Shown here: one piece after another, positions 33,998 to 43,593 of the stretch | Position numbering within the stretch: position 1 is the stretch's first letter | Layout of the letters: every line of letters starts with the position of its first letter | From: Maribacter aquimaris | GTDB taxonomy: Bacteria > Bacteroidota > Bacteroidia > Flavobacteriales > Flavobacteriaceae | Direction: 5' to 3' | DNA length: 64,000 nucleotides | Assembly: GCF_014596745.1 (NCBI RefSeq) | Contig: NZ_JABTCF010000014.1 | Span: 1-64,000 of the forward strand | Program-made: the position numbers and the translations under genes | Notes under the pieces: generated by a model | Seen by the model: the letters and a program-made list of their open reading frames with translations, nothing else | Told to the model about the DNA's origin: nothing | Databases searched by the model: none

Positions 33998-36553
33998 TTA
34001 TGGTTTTGGGGTTAAAACGAAATTCTTATAATCCGACAGGTTTTTATGCACCTGAATGATTTTATAGTTTGAAGATAAAATTACAAAATTCTCATTGCTA
34101 ATTCTGTAATCCTTATTGTTTTTTAGTAGTTCGGCATATCCCAAGGCAAAATCCCTGGATTTGAATCCGTGTACTACGACAAATTGATTCTCAACATCAT
34201 AAATATCCTTGGAAACAACATTTTTATATCTTAAATCCAGTATCGATTTTTCCAAGCGTTCCATCAAGTGAACCGCTTCTTTTTCATTGGTTCTCTTAAA
34301 AGGAAAAACCACTTTCCAATTTCCTTTTCCCGTTGTCCCGGTTTCCCTTGAAAATTCCTTGACTTCCAATTTTGGAAGTTGTTCGGCCACCATTTGTTCG
34401 GCCTTTTTGCCTTCCGGATTGTTAGGGTAGGTCAATGCTACGTAGTTCAATGCCTCCTTAAAATCCTCAAAGCCCTGCAACCTTCCGATGGCATTGGCCT
34501 TCAACATCTCAAACTTCGGTACGATAGGATCCCCTGTATATTTATTTATATTCTCCTCCGCTTCGGCAATTACCCTTAAAAACTTTTGCTCTTGGAACAT
34601 TTTATAGAGTTTCTCATAATGGGCATCCGGACTATTGGTATTGCCCTCGATCACAGCCGCAGGGTTCAACAAAATCTCAGCATATCTCGATTTGGGGTGG
34701 TTTTGAAGGATATTCGTTTTCATATCAGCAGCCAACGGACTCCCTTCTTCTTCATATATCTTGAAAAGGTTGTATTTCGATGGAAGTACCAAACGTTCTT
34801 CCGGATTCGATTTTAACACCGCTTCCAACTTACCGGCCGCCAACAGGTTCTCTTTGAATTTTTCCTTATAGATCAATCCCAATTGATAATTGGCAAAATT
34901 CCGTTCGGTATATAAGCTGTCTATGACCGTAATATCGGTCGGAACCCTATCCATATAAAAGTCCAGGGAAAATTTCTCCTCCCCCAAGGGCAAAAGCGCT
35001 TGAGTGCTACCATCTGCAATATCAGCATTACTTTCATCAACTCTGGAAATGGTATTCTTATTCGACCAACGCCAATCATCTTCTAGGTTTCTATTCCCCC
35101 ACTTATTCGTAAAATCGTTTTTACCATAGCCCAGACTGGTAATGTTATAGAAATAAAACTTGCCTTTGTTCTCTTTACCACCCTTACTGGCAGCAAATGC
35201 CGCAAAACCTTGGGAAATACGCTCTACTTCCTTTTTTTCCGCTTCTTCCTTGGCTTTTTGCAAGGCTGCGATATGGGCTTCAAAAAATGCAACCTGTTCG
35301 TCCTTAGGTAGGTTAAACAAGGTAATCACACTATCGGCATATTGTACGATGTTCTCATATTTCACTACGTCTTCCAGATTATCCAATTTCTTTTTGACCG
35401 ACCGGTATTTTTTTGTGTTTTCGGGTAAATTGGTCAAAACACTATCATAATAGGCACCTGCCGTCTTGTATTCGTTCAGGTCAAAATTGTAAATGGCCAG
35501 GTTCTCATAATTCAGGGCATTAAGCTTGGGTTCATTCTTCGTGGCACGTAAGGATTTATTGAAATACACAATGGCCATACTATCTGACTTGGTAGCCAAA
35601 TGGTATTCTGCCAATTGCCTAAATATTTTATCGAGGAACGGGCGATTTTCCCTATTCTCTTCCAGTTCGGTCAAATACTCGAATAGTTCCTCGCGGTTTT
35701 CGTTGGTCAGTTCTGTGTTCCTGATCTTTTGCAAATGCGCATTGATCATATACACTCGGGGCGATTTCCTATTGAGTTCAATAACCCTATCAAAAGCAAG
35801 GTTTGCACTGTCCTTATATTGCAATTGATTGTACAACTGACCGATAATATAAAAATATCGACCTTTCTCTGGGTTCTTCTTCGTGTAGTATGAAGCTATT
35901 TTTAAGTTTTGTATCGCCGTATCGGGAACGTTAAGATTGATATACGCCTGGGCCATCATTGCCCTAGCATCCGCATATTCCTGGTCTTTTAGGTTTTCGA
36001 ACTTCATCAAGCGCTTTAAGTTCTTAATGGCCAGTTCCTCATTCTCTAAACGGATGTTCACTTTTTCCCTCCAAATATTGGCTTCATTCAGCTTATCGCT
36101 TTCATCGTATTTCCTTAAAATGTAGTTAAAGGACTCTAAGGCAGGAATGTAGCGCTCGTCAAAATATCGGGCCTTGCCCAAAAGCAGAAAAGCCTCATCG
36201 GTCTGGGGATTGCGTTCGATCTCCTTGATGTCCATGCTATGCTTTTGAATGGCCTTTGTGGCCTTTTCCTCAGCGATGATAAAGTTGGGGTTGTTATCCT
36301 CGGAATCCAGTTTTACCTCATCGGTTACCTCAAGCCTTTCTACGGGCAAGATTTCCCAATAATCGTCCTGATAACTGGCATTGAGTTCCTCGCGACCTTG
36401 TTCAAAGGCAATTTCACCATTATACAGTGTATTGTATTTGGTGTTCATGGCATGCCAATTTCTATTGATAAATGCGTCCTTTTTGGTAGAACAGGCACTT
36501 AGAATGGTCATCGCCAAAACGGCTGAAAGGATGATTTTATATTGAAGCTTCAA
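33998..36553 (-). CDS. porW: Type IX secretion/gliding TPR lipoprotein PorW (SprE)
   Basis: This 851-residue lipoprotein (lipobox MTILSACSTKK, Cys21) has the SprE/PorW start STKKDAFINRNWHAMNTKYN and many TPR units. SprE is needed for gliding and for type IX secretion in Flavobacterium, and PorW is its Porphyromonas counterpart, an outer-membrane-associated lipoprotein. The C-terminal FVVVHGFKSRDFALGYAELL segment is also typical. It is first in porW-bactofilin-atpZ-(DUF6168)-atp, an arrangement I recall from several Flavobacteriaceae. Its presence together with gldH indicates a gliding organism with a T9SS. Confidence 0.9.
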   Translation of the reverse strand: MKLQYKIILSAVLAMTILSACSTKKDAFINRNWHAMNTKYNTLYNGEIAFEQGREELNASYQDDYWEILPVERLEVTDEVKLDSEDNNPNFIIAEEKATKAIQKHSMDIKEIERNPQTDEAFLLLGKARYFDERYIPALESFNYILRKYDESDKLNEANIWREKVNIRLENEELAIKNLKRLMKFENLKDQEYADARAMMAQAYINLNVPDTAIQNLKIASYYTKKNPEKGRYFYIIGQLYNQLQYKDSANLAFDRVIELNRKSPRVYMINAHLQKIRNTELTNENREELFEYLTELEENRENRPFLDKIFRQLAEYHLATKSDSMAIVYFNKSLRATKNEPKLNALNYENLAIYNFDLNEYKTAGAYYDSVLTNLPENTKKYRSVKKKLDNLEDVVKYENIVQYADSVITLFNLPKDEQVAFFEAHIAALQKAKEEAEKKEVERISQGFAAFAASKGGKENKGKFYFYNITSLGYGKNDFTNKWGNRNLEDDWRWSNKNTISRVDESNADIADGSTQALLPLGEEKFSLDFYMDRVPTDITVIDSLYTERNFANYQLGLIYKEKFKENLLAAGKLEAVLKSNPEERLVLPSKYNLFKIYEEEGSPLAADMKTNILQNHPKSRYAEILLNPAAVIEGNTNSPDAHYEKLYKMFQEQKFLRVIAEAEENINKYTGDPIVPKFEMLKANAIGRLQGFEDFKEALNYVALTYPNNPEGKKAEQMVAEQLPKLEVKEFSRETGTTGKGNWKVVFPFKRTNEKEAVHLMERLEKSILDLRYKNVVSKDIYDVENQFVVVHGFKSRDFALGYAELLKNNKDYRISNENFVILSSNYKIIQVHKNLSDYKNFVLTPKP

Positions 36554-36695
36554 AATTCTCTGTATTCGTACATCTAGTAAACTGAAAAACGACCGGATTA
36601 TTATGCAGTTGGTCGATAAAATACAGTTTTAAGTGGCAACAGGGACTCCTTGAATTGAAAGAACCATGGAAATCGGGAAAACTCCAAGCCAGGAA

Positions 36696-37415
36696 CTATT
36701 CTTCCTCGTCTGAAACTGGGTTGCCCGCAAAGAAGCTTTCGAGTTCCCGCAAGGTTTCCGCGGAGGTCTCAATATCCTTAACGACCACTCCTTTGTTCAA
36801 AACCACAATCCGCTCGCAGACTTCGGTAACATGCATAAGGTCATGACTGGAAACCAAGACGGTAATTTCCTTTTTTGCTGACAAATCCTTTATAATCGCC
36901 TTTAACCTAATTTGGGTGGTGGGATCGAGGTTGGCAAAAGGTTCATCCAATATAATTACTTGCGGATTTCCAATAAAGGAAGCTATAATTCCCGCCTTCT
37001 TCTGGTTTCCTTTAGAGAGGTCCCGCAAATATTTTCGCTGTCCTAAAATCTCCCCATGGAAAAAATCCTCAAAATTAGCCAGTAAGGCATCCACATCGGC
37101 CTTGTTCTGACCTCGAAGCTCTCCTATGAAATAAAAATATTCCTCTGGAGTTAAGTAACCGATCAAAAAAGATTCATCTATAAAGGATGAGGTAAAGGGT
37201 TTCCAATCCTCACTCGTGTTTACCTGTACATCGTTATTGATGATATGCCCGGTAGTAGGCTGGATCAAATCCAACAACAAACTAAAATACGTGGTTTTTC
37301 CGGCACCATTATTACCTACCAAACCAAAGCTTTGGCCTTTTGGAATTTCCAAATGCCCTATGTCCAAAACCATTTGTCTTCCGTATTTCTTGGTCAGTTG
37401 TTGTGTTGTGATCAT
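36696..37415 (-). CDS. ABC transporter ATP-binding protein
   Basis: This 239-residue ATPase has Walker A GNNGAGKTT (34-42), a Q-loop region, signature LSKGNQKKAG (about 129-138), Walker B VIILDEPF and the H-loop SSHDL. It resembles ABC-2 exporter ATPases. It forms an operon with the DUF5687 permease gene located 57 bases upstream, its likely membrane partner. The substrate is unknown. The end carries an acidic tail (NPVSDEEE). Confidence 0.93.
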   Translation of the reverse strand: MITTQQLTKKYGRQMVLDIGHLEIPKGQSFGLVGNNGAGKTTYFSLLLDLIQPTTGHIINNDVQVNTSEDWKPFTSSFIDESFLIGYLTPEEYFYFIGELRGQNKADVDALLANFEDFFHGEILGQRKYLRDLSKGNQKKAGIIASFIGNPQVIILDEPFANLDPTTQIRLKAIIKDLSAKKEITVLVSSHDLMHVTEVCERIVVLNKGVVVKDIETSAETLRELESFFAGNPVSDEEE

Positions 37416-37472
37416 AATTCAAATTTTAAATATTCTTTTTTCTTACCCAACAGCTTTTTACAACCCATAGGT

Positions 37473-38942
37473 TTAATTATTCTGCTCTTTAAATCCGGCA
37501 AGCATGGTGTACTTTCTTTTTCTATAGGCTTCGGTCACTTTGTCTAACAAGGTTTTACGAAATACAAACCCGACAATACCCAATAGCGATAGTGTAATGA
37601 GGGCAACCTCAAAGGAGACAAACGTCTTTAAAACAAAATAAAGTACACTTGGAACCACCATAAGGGGCAACAATACCAAAAACTGGGTGGCACTGGTTCC
37701 CTGCATGTTGCCTACCGCACTTTTGGTCAAGTCGATCCGTTTTTTATTGAACGATCCGAAAAACAAAATCACGGGAACATTCACCCCGAGATTATATAGG
37801 GCACAGGCAAAGTTAATGGCCAAGGCTTTCCAACCAAAATACACATAGGGTATAGAGAGTAAGAACATAACGAGGATACTCACGGAAATAAGTCCGGCCT
37901 TACTTTCAAGGTATTTGCGCAAGGGAATATTCTGTGACATCATCATGCCGTAATACTCACTATCCCACGCTGGAATGAATTGGCCAAAGTTCGAAAGAAA
38001 AATACCGGTCATAAAAATACCCACAAAAAGGTATATGGTACTGGTATCCCCATAGGTGTCCATACTATAAAAAAACAATCCATAGAGTATCATCGCCAAG
38101 GATATGAATACCTGCATTTTGGTACGTTTGTTTCTCCAGATAAGTTTTAAATCCAGTTGAAGAAAAGGGGCTATATCCCCAAAGCGTTTGGTCCATGTTA
38201 AATCGGAAGTTTCGACCCTCGCTTCTTTCTTCCTTAGGGAAGCATCGAGATAGAGTTTTTTCCTTAGAAAAATATAATTGATATAGTACGTGCCTATGGC
38301 GAATACTAAAGGTACTAGAGCCAAAACAGGGTTTTGATACAGAGTGTAAAACAACTTTCCGGAATACTCGATAACGGGGAAAACACTAAAATAATCCAAA
38401 CTATAGAGTGCCAGGATAAGCACCCCTAAAAACAATAAAACCCTATCGCTCTTGTTGATGATGAAGTTGGTGTAATTGATGGTAAGTACGATACAGACAA
38501 TCGCAAACAACCAACCTAGTACATTGGACACGGGATACCCCTGCGTTATCAAAACAATCGAAAAAGGCACTGCAATGAACAGGGATAAGAAATTATAACC
38601 CGACAGTCCCGATTTCACTAAAATATAATGGGCAATGGCACCCTTTTTAATGGGATATAAAAGCAAGGGCTTTATATCCATAACCGGAAGCTTTTGCATA
38701 AAATATCTAAAGAAGAGCTCTATCAGCACCCAGTATAACAAATAACCACTCACAATAAGCATCGGGTCGGAGTCTGGAAATGTTTTTTTCAGGATAAAAA
38801 ACAGCCCTACACCCAAACCGGCAAAGGTTACCATCATATAAACACCAAAAAAGCCCATTAGGAGTTTAACCGCAAGACTTTTTCCAAAGTTGGAAGACCT
38901 AAAGAACGATTTCCACTGGAGGCTAACAAAATGTTTGAACAT
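37473..38942 (-). CDS. DUF5687-type ABC permease
   Basis: This 489-residue protein has about 10-12 hydrophobic segments and opens FKHFVSLQWKSFFRSSNFGK, typical of the Bacteroidota DUF5687 family thought to act as the permease of ABC-2-like exporters. Cytoplasmic charged loops lie at about 235-262. It is translated before the ABC ATPase gene and ends 57 bases from it. It diverges from the ferredoxin reductase gene. The substrate is unknown. Confidence 0.85.
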   Translation of the reverse strand: MFKHFVSLQWKSFFRSSNFGKSLAVKLLMGFFGVYMMVTFAGLGVGLFFILKKTFPDSDPMLIVSGYLLYWVLIELFFRYFMQKLPVMDIKPLLLYPIKKGAIAHYILVKSGLSGYNFLSLFIAVPFSIVLITQGYPVSNVLGWLFAIVCIVLTINYTNFIINKSDRVLLFLGVLILALYSLDYFSVFPVIEYSGKLFYTLYQNPVLALVPLVFAIGTYYINYIFLRKKLYLDASLRKKEARVETSDLTWTKRFGDIAPFLQLDLKLIWRNKRTKMQVFISLAMILYGLFFYSMDTYGDTSTIYLFVGIFMTGIFLSNFGQFIPAWDSEYYGMMMSQNIPLRKYLESKAGLISVSILVMFLLSIPYVYFGWKALAINFACALYNLGVNVPVILFFGSFNKKRIDLTKSAVGNMQGTSATQFLVLLPLMVVPSVLYFVLKTFVSFEVALITLSLLGIVGFVFRKTLLDKVTEAYRKRKYTMLAGFKEQNN

Positions 38943-39048
38943 ACAGGTTGGTTTTTTTGTTCTATGGGGTTAGTGCCTTAAAACTATTTTTTGTTACAAC
39001 TAAGGTGCTTTTTTTAATGAACCCATTTTTTATAGCCCCTGCTTTGCT

Positions 39049-39056
39049 TAGCTTTG
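39049..39056 (+). promoter_or_regulatory. Predicted -7 element of the ferredoxin reductase gene
   Basis: TAGCTTTG matches TAnnTTTG exactly, 24 bases upstream of ATG 39081. It overlaps the alternative ATG at 39054, which argues for the downstream start. Confidence 0.45.
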
Positions 39057-39080
39057 CAGTTCATTAATAAGATTTTAAGC

Positions 39081-40133
39081 ATGACCCATTTTCATCCTTT
39101 GACCGTAAAACAGATCAACCACCTTACGCCAAGTTCGGTTGCCATAACTTTTGAGGTACCAAAAGAACTGAAGCAGACCTTTGCCTTTGTTCCTGGTCAA
39201 TATATAACCATAAAAAAAGAAATTAAAGGTAAGGAATTGCGTCGGGCCTATTCCATAAGTTCTTCCCCCAAACGCGATTATATTACGATTGGAGTAAAAA
39301 AGGTGGATAAAGTCGGATTTTCGCATTTCGCCAATACCGAATTGAAGGTGGGCGATGTTTTGGAAGTTATGCCACCAGAAGGTCGATTTGTTTTTGAACC
39401 TACCACGGAACATAGAAACGTGGCCGCCTTTGCCGCGGGGAGTGGCATTACCCCTATTATGAGCATCGTAACAGAGGTGTTGGAAAGCAACCCTCATAAC
39501 ACCTTCGTATTGGTCTATGGTAACAAATCGAATGCCGAAACTATGTTTTATAAAGACTTGGTAAAGCTACAGCTAGACCATGCAGATCGTTTTTTCGTGT
39601 ATTTTACCAATAGTAAGATACAGGAAGAAGGTTCCTTGTTTGGGCGTATCGATACCTCCTCAGTCAACTACGCCTTAAAGAACAAGCATAAAAACATCAA
39701 TTTCGACGCCTTTTATCTTTGTGGCCCAGAAGATATGATCCATTTAGTAAGCAATACGCTTCAGGATAATGGCATTGCCAAGGATAAAATCCATTTTGAA
39801 TTGTTCACCACTACGGAGACCGTTGCGGAGACCGCACCTGTCTCGACTGACGGAAAGACCCAAGTAACGGTGATCCTGGATGATGAGGAATTTAAACTTA
39901 CCATGGGTAAGAACGACATAGTTCTTGATGCGGTTTTAAAAGAGAATATCGACGCACCTTATTCCTGCCAAGGTGGAGTTTGCAGTAGTTGTATCGCCAG
40001 GATTACAGAAGGAAAAGCCGAGATGGTGAAAAACCAGATCCTTACCGATGGAGAGATTGAGGAAGGATTGATCCTCACCTGCCAGGCACGCCCATTGACC
40101 CCGACTTTAAAAGTCGATTATGATGATGTTTAA
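39081..40133 (+). CDS. Ferredoxin-NAD(P)H reductase with C-terminal [2Fe-2S] domain (PaaE-like)
   Basis: From ATG 39081 the product is 350 residues. It has an FAD domain with RAYSISSSP (about 53-61), an NAD(P)-binding domain with AAGSGITPIMSI (about 119-130) and a C-terminal plant-type [2Fe-2S] ferredoxin domain with CQGGVCSSC and a distal Cys in ILTCQARP. It passes electrons from NAD(P)H to a partner oxygenase or hydroxylase, as PaaE does for phenylacetyl-CoA epoxidase. No paaABCD genes are nearby, so the partner is unknown. The 39054 start would place the promoter box inside the gene. A palindromic terminator follows at 40293. Confidence 0.9.
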   Translation: MTHFHPLTVKQINHLTPSSVAITFEVPKELKQTFAFVPGQYITIKKEIKGKELRRAYSISSSPKRDYITIGVKKVDKVGFSHFANTELKVGDVLEVMPPEGRFVFEPTTEHRNVAAFAAGSGITPIMSIVTEVLESNPHNTFVLVYGNKSNAETMFYKDLVKLQLDHADRFFVYFTNSKIQEEGSLFGRIDTSSVNYALKNKHKNINFDAFYLCGPEDMIHLVSNTLQDNGIAKDKIHFELFTTTETVAETAPVSTDGKTQVTVILDDEEFKLTMGKNDIVLDAVLKENIDAPYSCQGGVCSSCIARITEGKAEMVKNQILTDGEIEEGLILTCQARPLTPTLKVDYDDV

Positions 40134-40292
40134 GCGTATTCGAGCCTAAAAACACTTTGTGTGGATGTGCCGTTTTCAAACCAGCCGGTTTGTTCTGGTT
40201 TCCAAAGCATTCATCACCATTGAATCGATGCATTTCATCGATGACACAGGGCAATCTGTCTATAAAAACCTATTACCACAGACCTAGATAAA

Positions 40293-40324
40293 TATCAAAA
40301 CCGACCCGCGGGTCGGTTTTGATA
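40293..40324 (+). terminator. Perfect 32-base palindrome, intrinsic terminator
   Basis: TATCAAAACCGACCCG and CGGGTCGGTTTTGATA form an uninterrupted palindrome with a T-run inside the stem, 159 bases after the ferredoxin reductase stop. It resembles the AAAACCGACC-type terminator after trpS, so I read it as a bidirectional terminator rather than a protein site. Confidence 0.65.
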
Positions 40325-40429
40325 AACTACCTATGTAAATAAAATATTTTATTGGTTGTTAAGAATACCCTCCCTTTTCGACTTATTTGAAATAGGTTTT
40401 GTATAAATTTACAAGAACGCTTTACACAA

Positions 40430-41125
40430 ATGCACGCATTGAACATACATGATACGGCTATTTTGGTTTTTGCACTTTCCTCGCAAGCGGAATGCAGGCG
40501 CAAAAAAATCGCAAATAGCAATGCTTTGTTCAGCGCGCTTTCGGAGCATAGTCTTGGTTTGGTTACCAAAACAGGTCTTCCCTATTTTCATTACACTGAA
40601 AAAGAACAGGAAGGCGATACTTTTGGCGAACGATTCACAAACGCCATACAAGCTATTTTCGAAAAAGGTTTTAAACGTATCATTACTATTGGGAATGACA
40701 CACCCCAATTAAAAACCTCCCACATCCTTGAAGCAGCCAATCTCTTGGAAAACAAAAAATTGGTATTGGGGCCTTCAGCCGATGGCGGCTTTTACCTGAT
40801 GGGGCTACATCAAGAAAATTTCAATCCAGAAAATTTCAAAGCCCTGCCTTGGCAGACTTCGGGTTTGGTTTCCCGGTTATTAGTGTCATTTCCTGCCGGT
40901 AATCATGAAATAGTTCAACTAGATAGGCTATTCGATATTGATACGTATTGGGACATTAACCTTCTTTCCAAGTTCTCAAATCAGCTTACTCCCCATATTC
41001 AGAAGATTATTTTGGCATTGATAAACACCAATGCCGTTATAGATCCATATACACTTCTTTCCAAAGAACAGTTAAAATACCGTATTCATCAAAACAAAGG
41101 CTCGCCAATGTGCTTAGTGGCATAG
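40430..41125 (+). CDS. DUF2064 glycosyltransferase-like protein of arsenosugar cassettes (TIGR04282 type)
   Basis: The 231-residue product has the nucleotide-diphospho-sugar transferase-like fold of DUF2064: TIGNDTPQLKTSHIL (about 84-98), LVLGPSADGGFYLMGL (about 110-125) and a later FDIDTYWD. Family members commonly sit with arsS and an AhpD-like gene in arsenosugar loci, where one step is thought to attach sugar-derived groups. Here it heads exactly that set (41254, 41673). The start at 40430 follows A+T-rich sequence with a weak TAnnTTT box. The true reaction is unproven. Confidence 0.82.
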   Translation: MHALNIHDTAILVFALSSQAECRRKKIANSNALFSALSEHSLGLVTKTGLPYFHYTEKEQEGDTFGERFTNAIQAIFEKGFKRIITIGNDTPQLKTSHILEAANLLENKKLVLGPSADGGFYLMGLHQENFNPENFKALPWQTSGLVSRLLVSFPAGNHEIVQLDRLFDIDTYWDINLLSKFSNQLTPHIQKIILALINTNAVIDPYTLLSKEQLKYRIHQNKGSPMCLVA

Positions 41126-41253
41126 TTATACACTGCCTTTTCCTTCGACATATCATATAAAATACAACACCAAATGGGTGCTCCCTGCCATTTCGCTTCG
41201 AAATGAATGGGAATACCACCTTTAAATCAATAACAATACTTAAAAGCAATACA

Positions 41254-41589
41254 ATGGCTAAATCATATTACGACCCAGCAGACCTTAGAAAATTTGGAAA
41301 GATAACGGAGTGGAGTGAGGAACTAGGTACTAAATTCTTCGATTACTACGGAAAGGTTTTTGAAGAGGGAGCCCTGTCTGCCCGTGAAAAATCATTGATT
41401 GCATTGGCCGTTGCCCATGTAGTCAAATGTCCCTATTGTATCGATGCCTATACCAAAGACGGATTACAAAAAGGAATTACCAAGGAGGAAATGATGGAAG
41501 CTGTTCATGCTGGGGCCGCAATTGAAAGTGGGGCAACCTTGGTACATGGGGTGCAGATGATGAACAAGTACGATAAATTAAGTATGTAA
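41254..41589 (+). CDS. AhpD/carboxymuconolactone decarboxylase-like protein (arsenosugar-associated)
   Basis: From ATG 41254 the product is 111 residues. It has the AhpD-type redox motif CPYCIDAY (about 60-67) preceded by ALAVAHVVK and followed by the helical EEMMEAVHAGAAIESG. Such proteins act as alkylhydroperoxidase-like thiol enzymes. A variant is regularly found beside arsS and named arsenosugar-associated peroxidase-like. I chose this start over the frame opening at 41203 because it gives the family N-terminus. ArsS follows after 83 bases. Confidence 0.85.
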   Translation: MAKSYYDPADLRKFGKITEWSEELGTKFFDYYGKVFEEGALSAREKSLIALAVAHVVKCPYCIDAYTKDGLQKGITKEEMMEAVHAGAAIESGATLVHGVQMMNKYDKLSM

Positions 41590-41672
41590 ACAGCACAGAG
41601 GCGGCACACAAATCCAATCGGGCAATTAGTTGTCCCGATGAGATATGGTGAGCGACAACCAAAAAGGAAACT

Positions 41673-42728
41673 ATGGCGACAAAATCATTAAAAGCAAGGC
41701 ACAATGGACTTGCTGAAAAAAACGAGCAATTGAAAATTCTCAATGGGGGTATTTTTGAAGAAGGTGAACTGCCTTATTTCAAAGATAAGATTGCCCTTAC
41801 CGGACATTACCCCCTGAGACCCAAAAAACTGGAGGTCTTTCAGATCAATTTAGGATATATGTGCAACCAGGTCTGTGAACATTGCCATGTTGATGCGGGA
41901 CCCGACCGCAAGGAAATCATGACTCGTGAAACCATGCAATATTGTTTGGATGTTATTCGCAATACGGGCGCACATACCTTGGACCTTACCGGTGGTGCCC
42001 CTGAAATGAACCCGGACTTTCGCTGGTTTGTCGAGGAAGCGGCCAAAGCAGGAATACAGGATTTTATCGTTCGCTCGAACCTAACGATCATCAGGGCCAA
42101 CAAAAAGTATCATGATCTACCGGAGTTCTTTAAAAGACATAATGTGCATGTCGTATCCTCAATGCCCCATTACACCCGGGGTAAAACCGATAAGCAACGT
42201 GGCGATGGGGTTTTCGATAAGTCGATCAAAGCCTTACAAGAATTGAATGCCGTAGGCTATGGCCTGCCAGACAGTGAACTTAAACTAGATTTGGTCTATA
42301 ACCCTTCAGGAGCCTTTTTGCCCGGAGACCAAGTAGCCATGGAAAAGGATTTTAAAAAGGCCTTGAAGGAGGATTTTGATATTCAGTTCCACAATCTTTT
42401 TGCCATAACCAATTTGCCCATTTCTAGATTTTTGGACTATCTGATCGCATCGGATAATTATGAGGACTATATGTATGCCTTGGTTGAGGCCTATAATCCT
42501 TCGGCGGTTGAAAATGTAATGTGTACCAATACGATTTCAGTCAGTTGGGACGGGTGGTTGTACGATTGCGATTTTAACCAGATGCTCGAATTAAAGGTCG
42601 ACAGCAAAATCAAACACATTAAGGATTACAATGAAGACATTTTGAATGATAGGGATATCATCATCTCACAGCATTGCTATGGTTGTACCGCAGGGGCAGG
42701 TAGTAGTTGCCAGGGAACTGTGGCCTAA
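41673..42728 (+). CDS. arsS: Arsenosugar biosynthesis radical SAM protein ArsS
   Basis: The 351-residue product is a radical SAM enzyme. Its cluster motif is CNQVCEHCHVDAGP (Cys at about 64, 68, 71), followed by LDLTGGAPEMNP, and the ArsS-type C-terminal cysteines lie in CTNTISVSWDGWLYDCDFNQ (about 289-308) and HCYGCTAGAGSSC. ArsS is thought to add a 5'-deoxyadenosyl group to dimethylarsinous acid on the way to arsenosugars. Some relatives are selenoproteins, but no internal TGA is needed here. The methyltransferase arsM is not in the window, so the cassette is partial or split. It closes the three-gene set. Confidence 0.9.
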   Translation: MATKSLKARHNGLAEKNEQLKILNGGIFEEGELPYFKDKIALTGHYPLRPKKLEVFQINLGYMCNQVCEHCHVDAGPDRKEIMTRETMQYCLDVIRNTGAHTLDLTGGAPEMNPDFRWFVEEAAKAGIQDFIVRSNLTIIRANKKYHDLPEFFKRHNVHVVSSMPHYTRGKTDKQRGDGVFDKSIKALQELNAVGYGLPDSELKLDLVYNPSGAFLPGDQVAMEKDFKKALKEDFDIQFHNLFAITNLPISRFLDYLIASDNYEDYMYALVEAYNPSAVENVMCTNTISVSWDGWLYDCDFNQMLELKVDSKIKHIKDYNEDILNDRDIIISQHCYGCTAGAGSSCQGTVA

Positions 42729-42793
42729 TAATAGTCTAAATCTTAGCATTTATAGGATTTTGGCCTCCTTTTTATCCTTGTATTATTACACTT

Positions 42794-42811
42794 AAACCGA
42801 CCGAGTGGTTT
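42794..42811. promoter_or_regulatory. Imperfect inverted repeat upstream of the TetR gene (operator or weak terminator)
   Basis: AAACCGACCGAGTGGTTT has AAACC/GGTTT arms. It resembles TetR-type palindromes (ACCGACC-like half sites) and lies 153 bases upstream of the TetR ATG, so it may be an autoregulatory operator. The following TGTTGTTTTGTT would also fit a weak terminator for arsS. I cannot decide between them. Confidence 0.3.
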
Positions 42812-42963
42812 GTTGTTTTGTTCAGAAGTCAGGTAGTACATCGGGATTTCTGCATTTTAACGTTTTTTTCCTTAAGATTATCCTTTTTAAACTTGGATCG
42901 CCCAAGGTTGGGGGTTCTTTGTTAAAGACTTTACGGTCTAATTGAACCATTAAACCCAATCTT

Positions 42964-43581
42964 ATGGAAAAGAACCTAAAACGCATGGCAACCATGCAAC
43001 GTTTGCAAGTAACAGGTCTTGAATTGTTTTACAAAAATGGCTATTACAATACAAGTGTCGATGACATTTTAAAAAAGCTTTCCCTTTCTAAAGGGGCATT
43101 TTATTACCATTTTGACTCGAAGGAGGATTTCTTTACCCAAATTCTTGAGAACCTCTTGGCCCGTAAGGTCTATAGTATGTTGATAGAACCTATCGAGGGG
43201 CATGAAAATCCGTTGCTTTTAATTACCAACTGTTTTGAAAACGCCTTGGAAACCGCTGTGCACAACGAAATGGATTGTGGATTCATCCTTAACAACTTCG
43301 TTAATGAGTTTAGAGGAAAGAATGACAAGATAATGAAGCAATTGAATGACATTCTTCAAATCTGGGAAGTCAATTTGGTTTCCGCTATTCAGAAAGGAAA
43401 ATTCAACGGACATATCGATAGGCATGTAGACGCGGAAGGTGTCGCCTTGTTTCTAATGAGTTCCTATATGGGTGTTCGTACCCTGATGGCAGAAAATGCT
43501 CCTAGCGCTCGGAAATATAGGTTTATGGCGCAACTTAAGCAGTACTTTAAATCGATTGCCGTAAAACAATCATCAATATAA
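42964..43581 (+). CDS. TetR/AcrR family transcriptional regulator
   Basis: The 205-residue product has an N-terminal TetR helix-turn-helix (about 12-58: GLELFYKNGYYNTSVDDILK, then LSKGAFYYHFDSKEDFF). The C-terminal ligand-binding domain resembles the TetR_C YxaF-like type. It would repress a gene, often its own or a divergent exporter, until a small molecule binds. No neighbour is an obvious target: arsS is upstream on the same strand and the GT9 gene is convergent. A candidate operator is at 42794. Confidence 0.9.
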   Translation: MEKNLKRMATMQRLQVTGLELFYKNGYYNTSVDDILKKLSLSKGAFYYHFDSKEDFFTQILENLLARKVYSMLIEPIEGHENPLLLITNCFENALETAVHNEMDCGFILNNFVNEFRGKNDKIMKQLNDILQIWEVNLVSAIQKGKFNGHIDRHVDAEGVALFLMSSYMGVRTLMAENAPSARKYRFMAQLKQYFKSIAVKQSSI

Positions 43582-43593
43582 CCCAAGATTATA

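Noticed and set aside
40165-40287. 40-codon plus-strand frame upstream of the 32-base palindrome
   Set aside because: Open frames of this size are expected by chance. It has no promoter box, and its sequence is not recognisable. The palindrome is explained as a terminator.
40293-40324. Perfect palindrome as a regulator operator or attachment site
   Set aside because: It shares the AAAACCGACC stem type with the trpS terminator and lies in a plausible terminator position.
41673-42728. ArsS as a selenoprotein
   Set aside because: The frame has ordinary cysteine codons and no internal TGA is needed, including at the C-terminal CYGC/SSC region.
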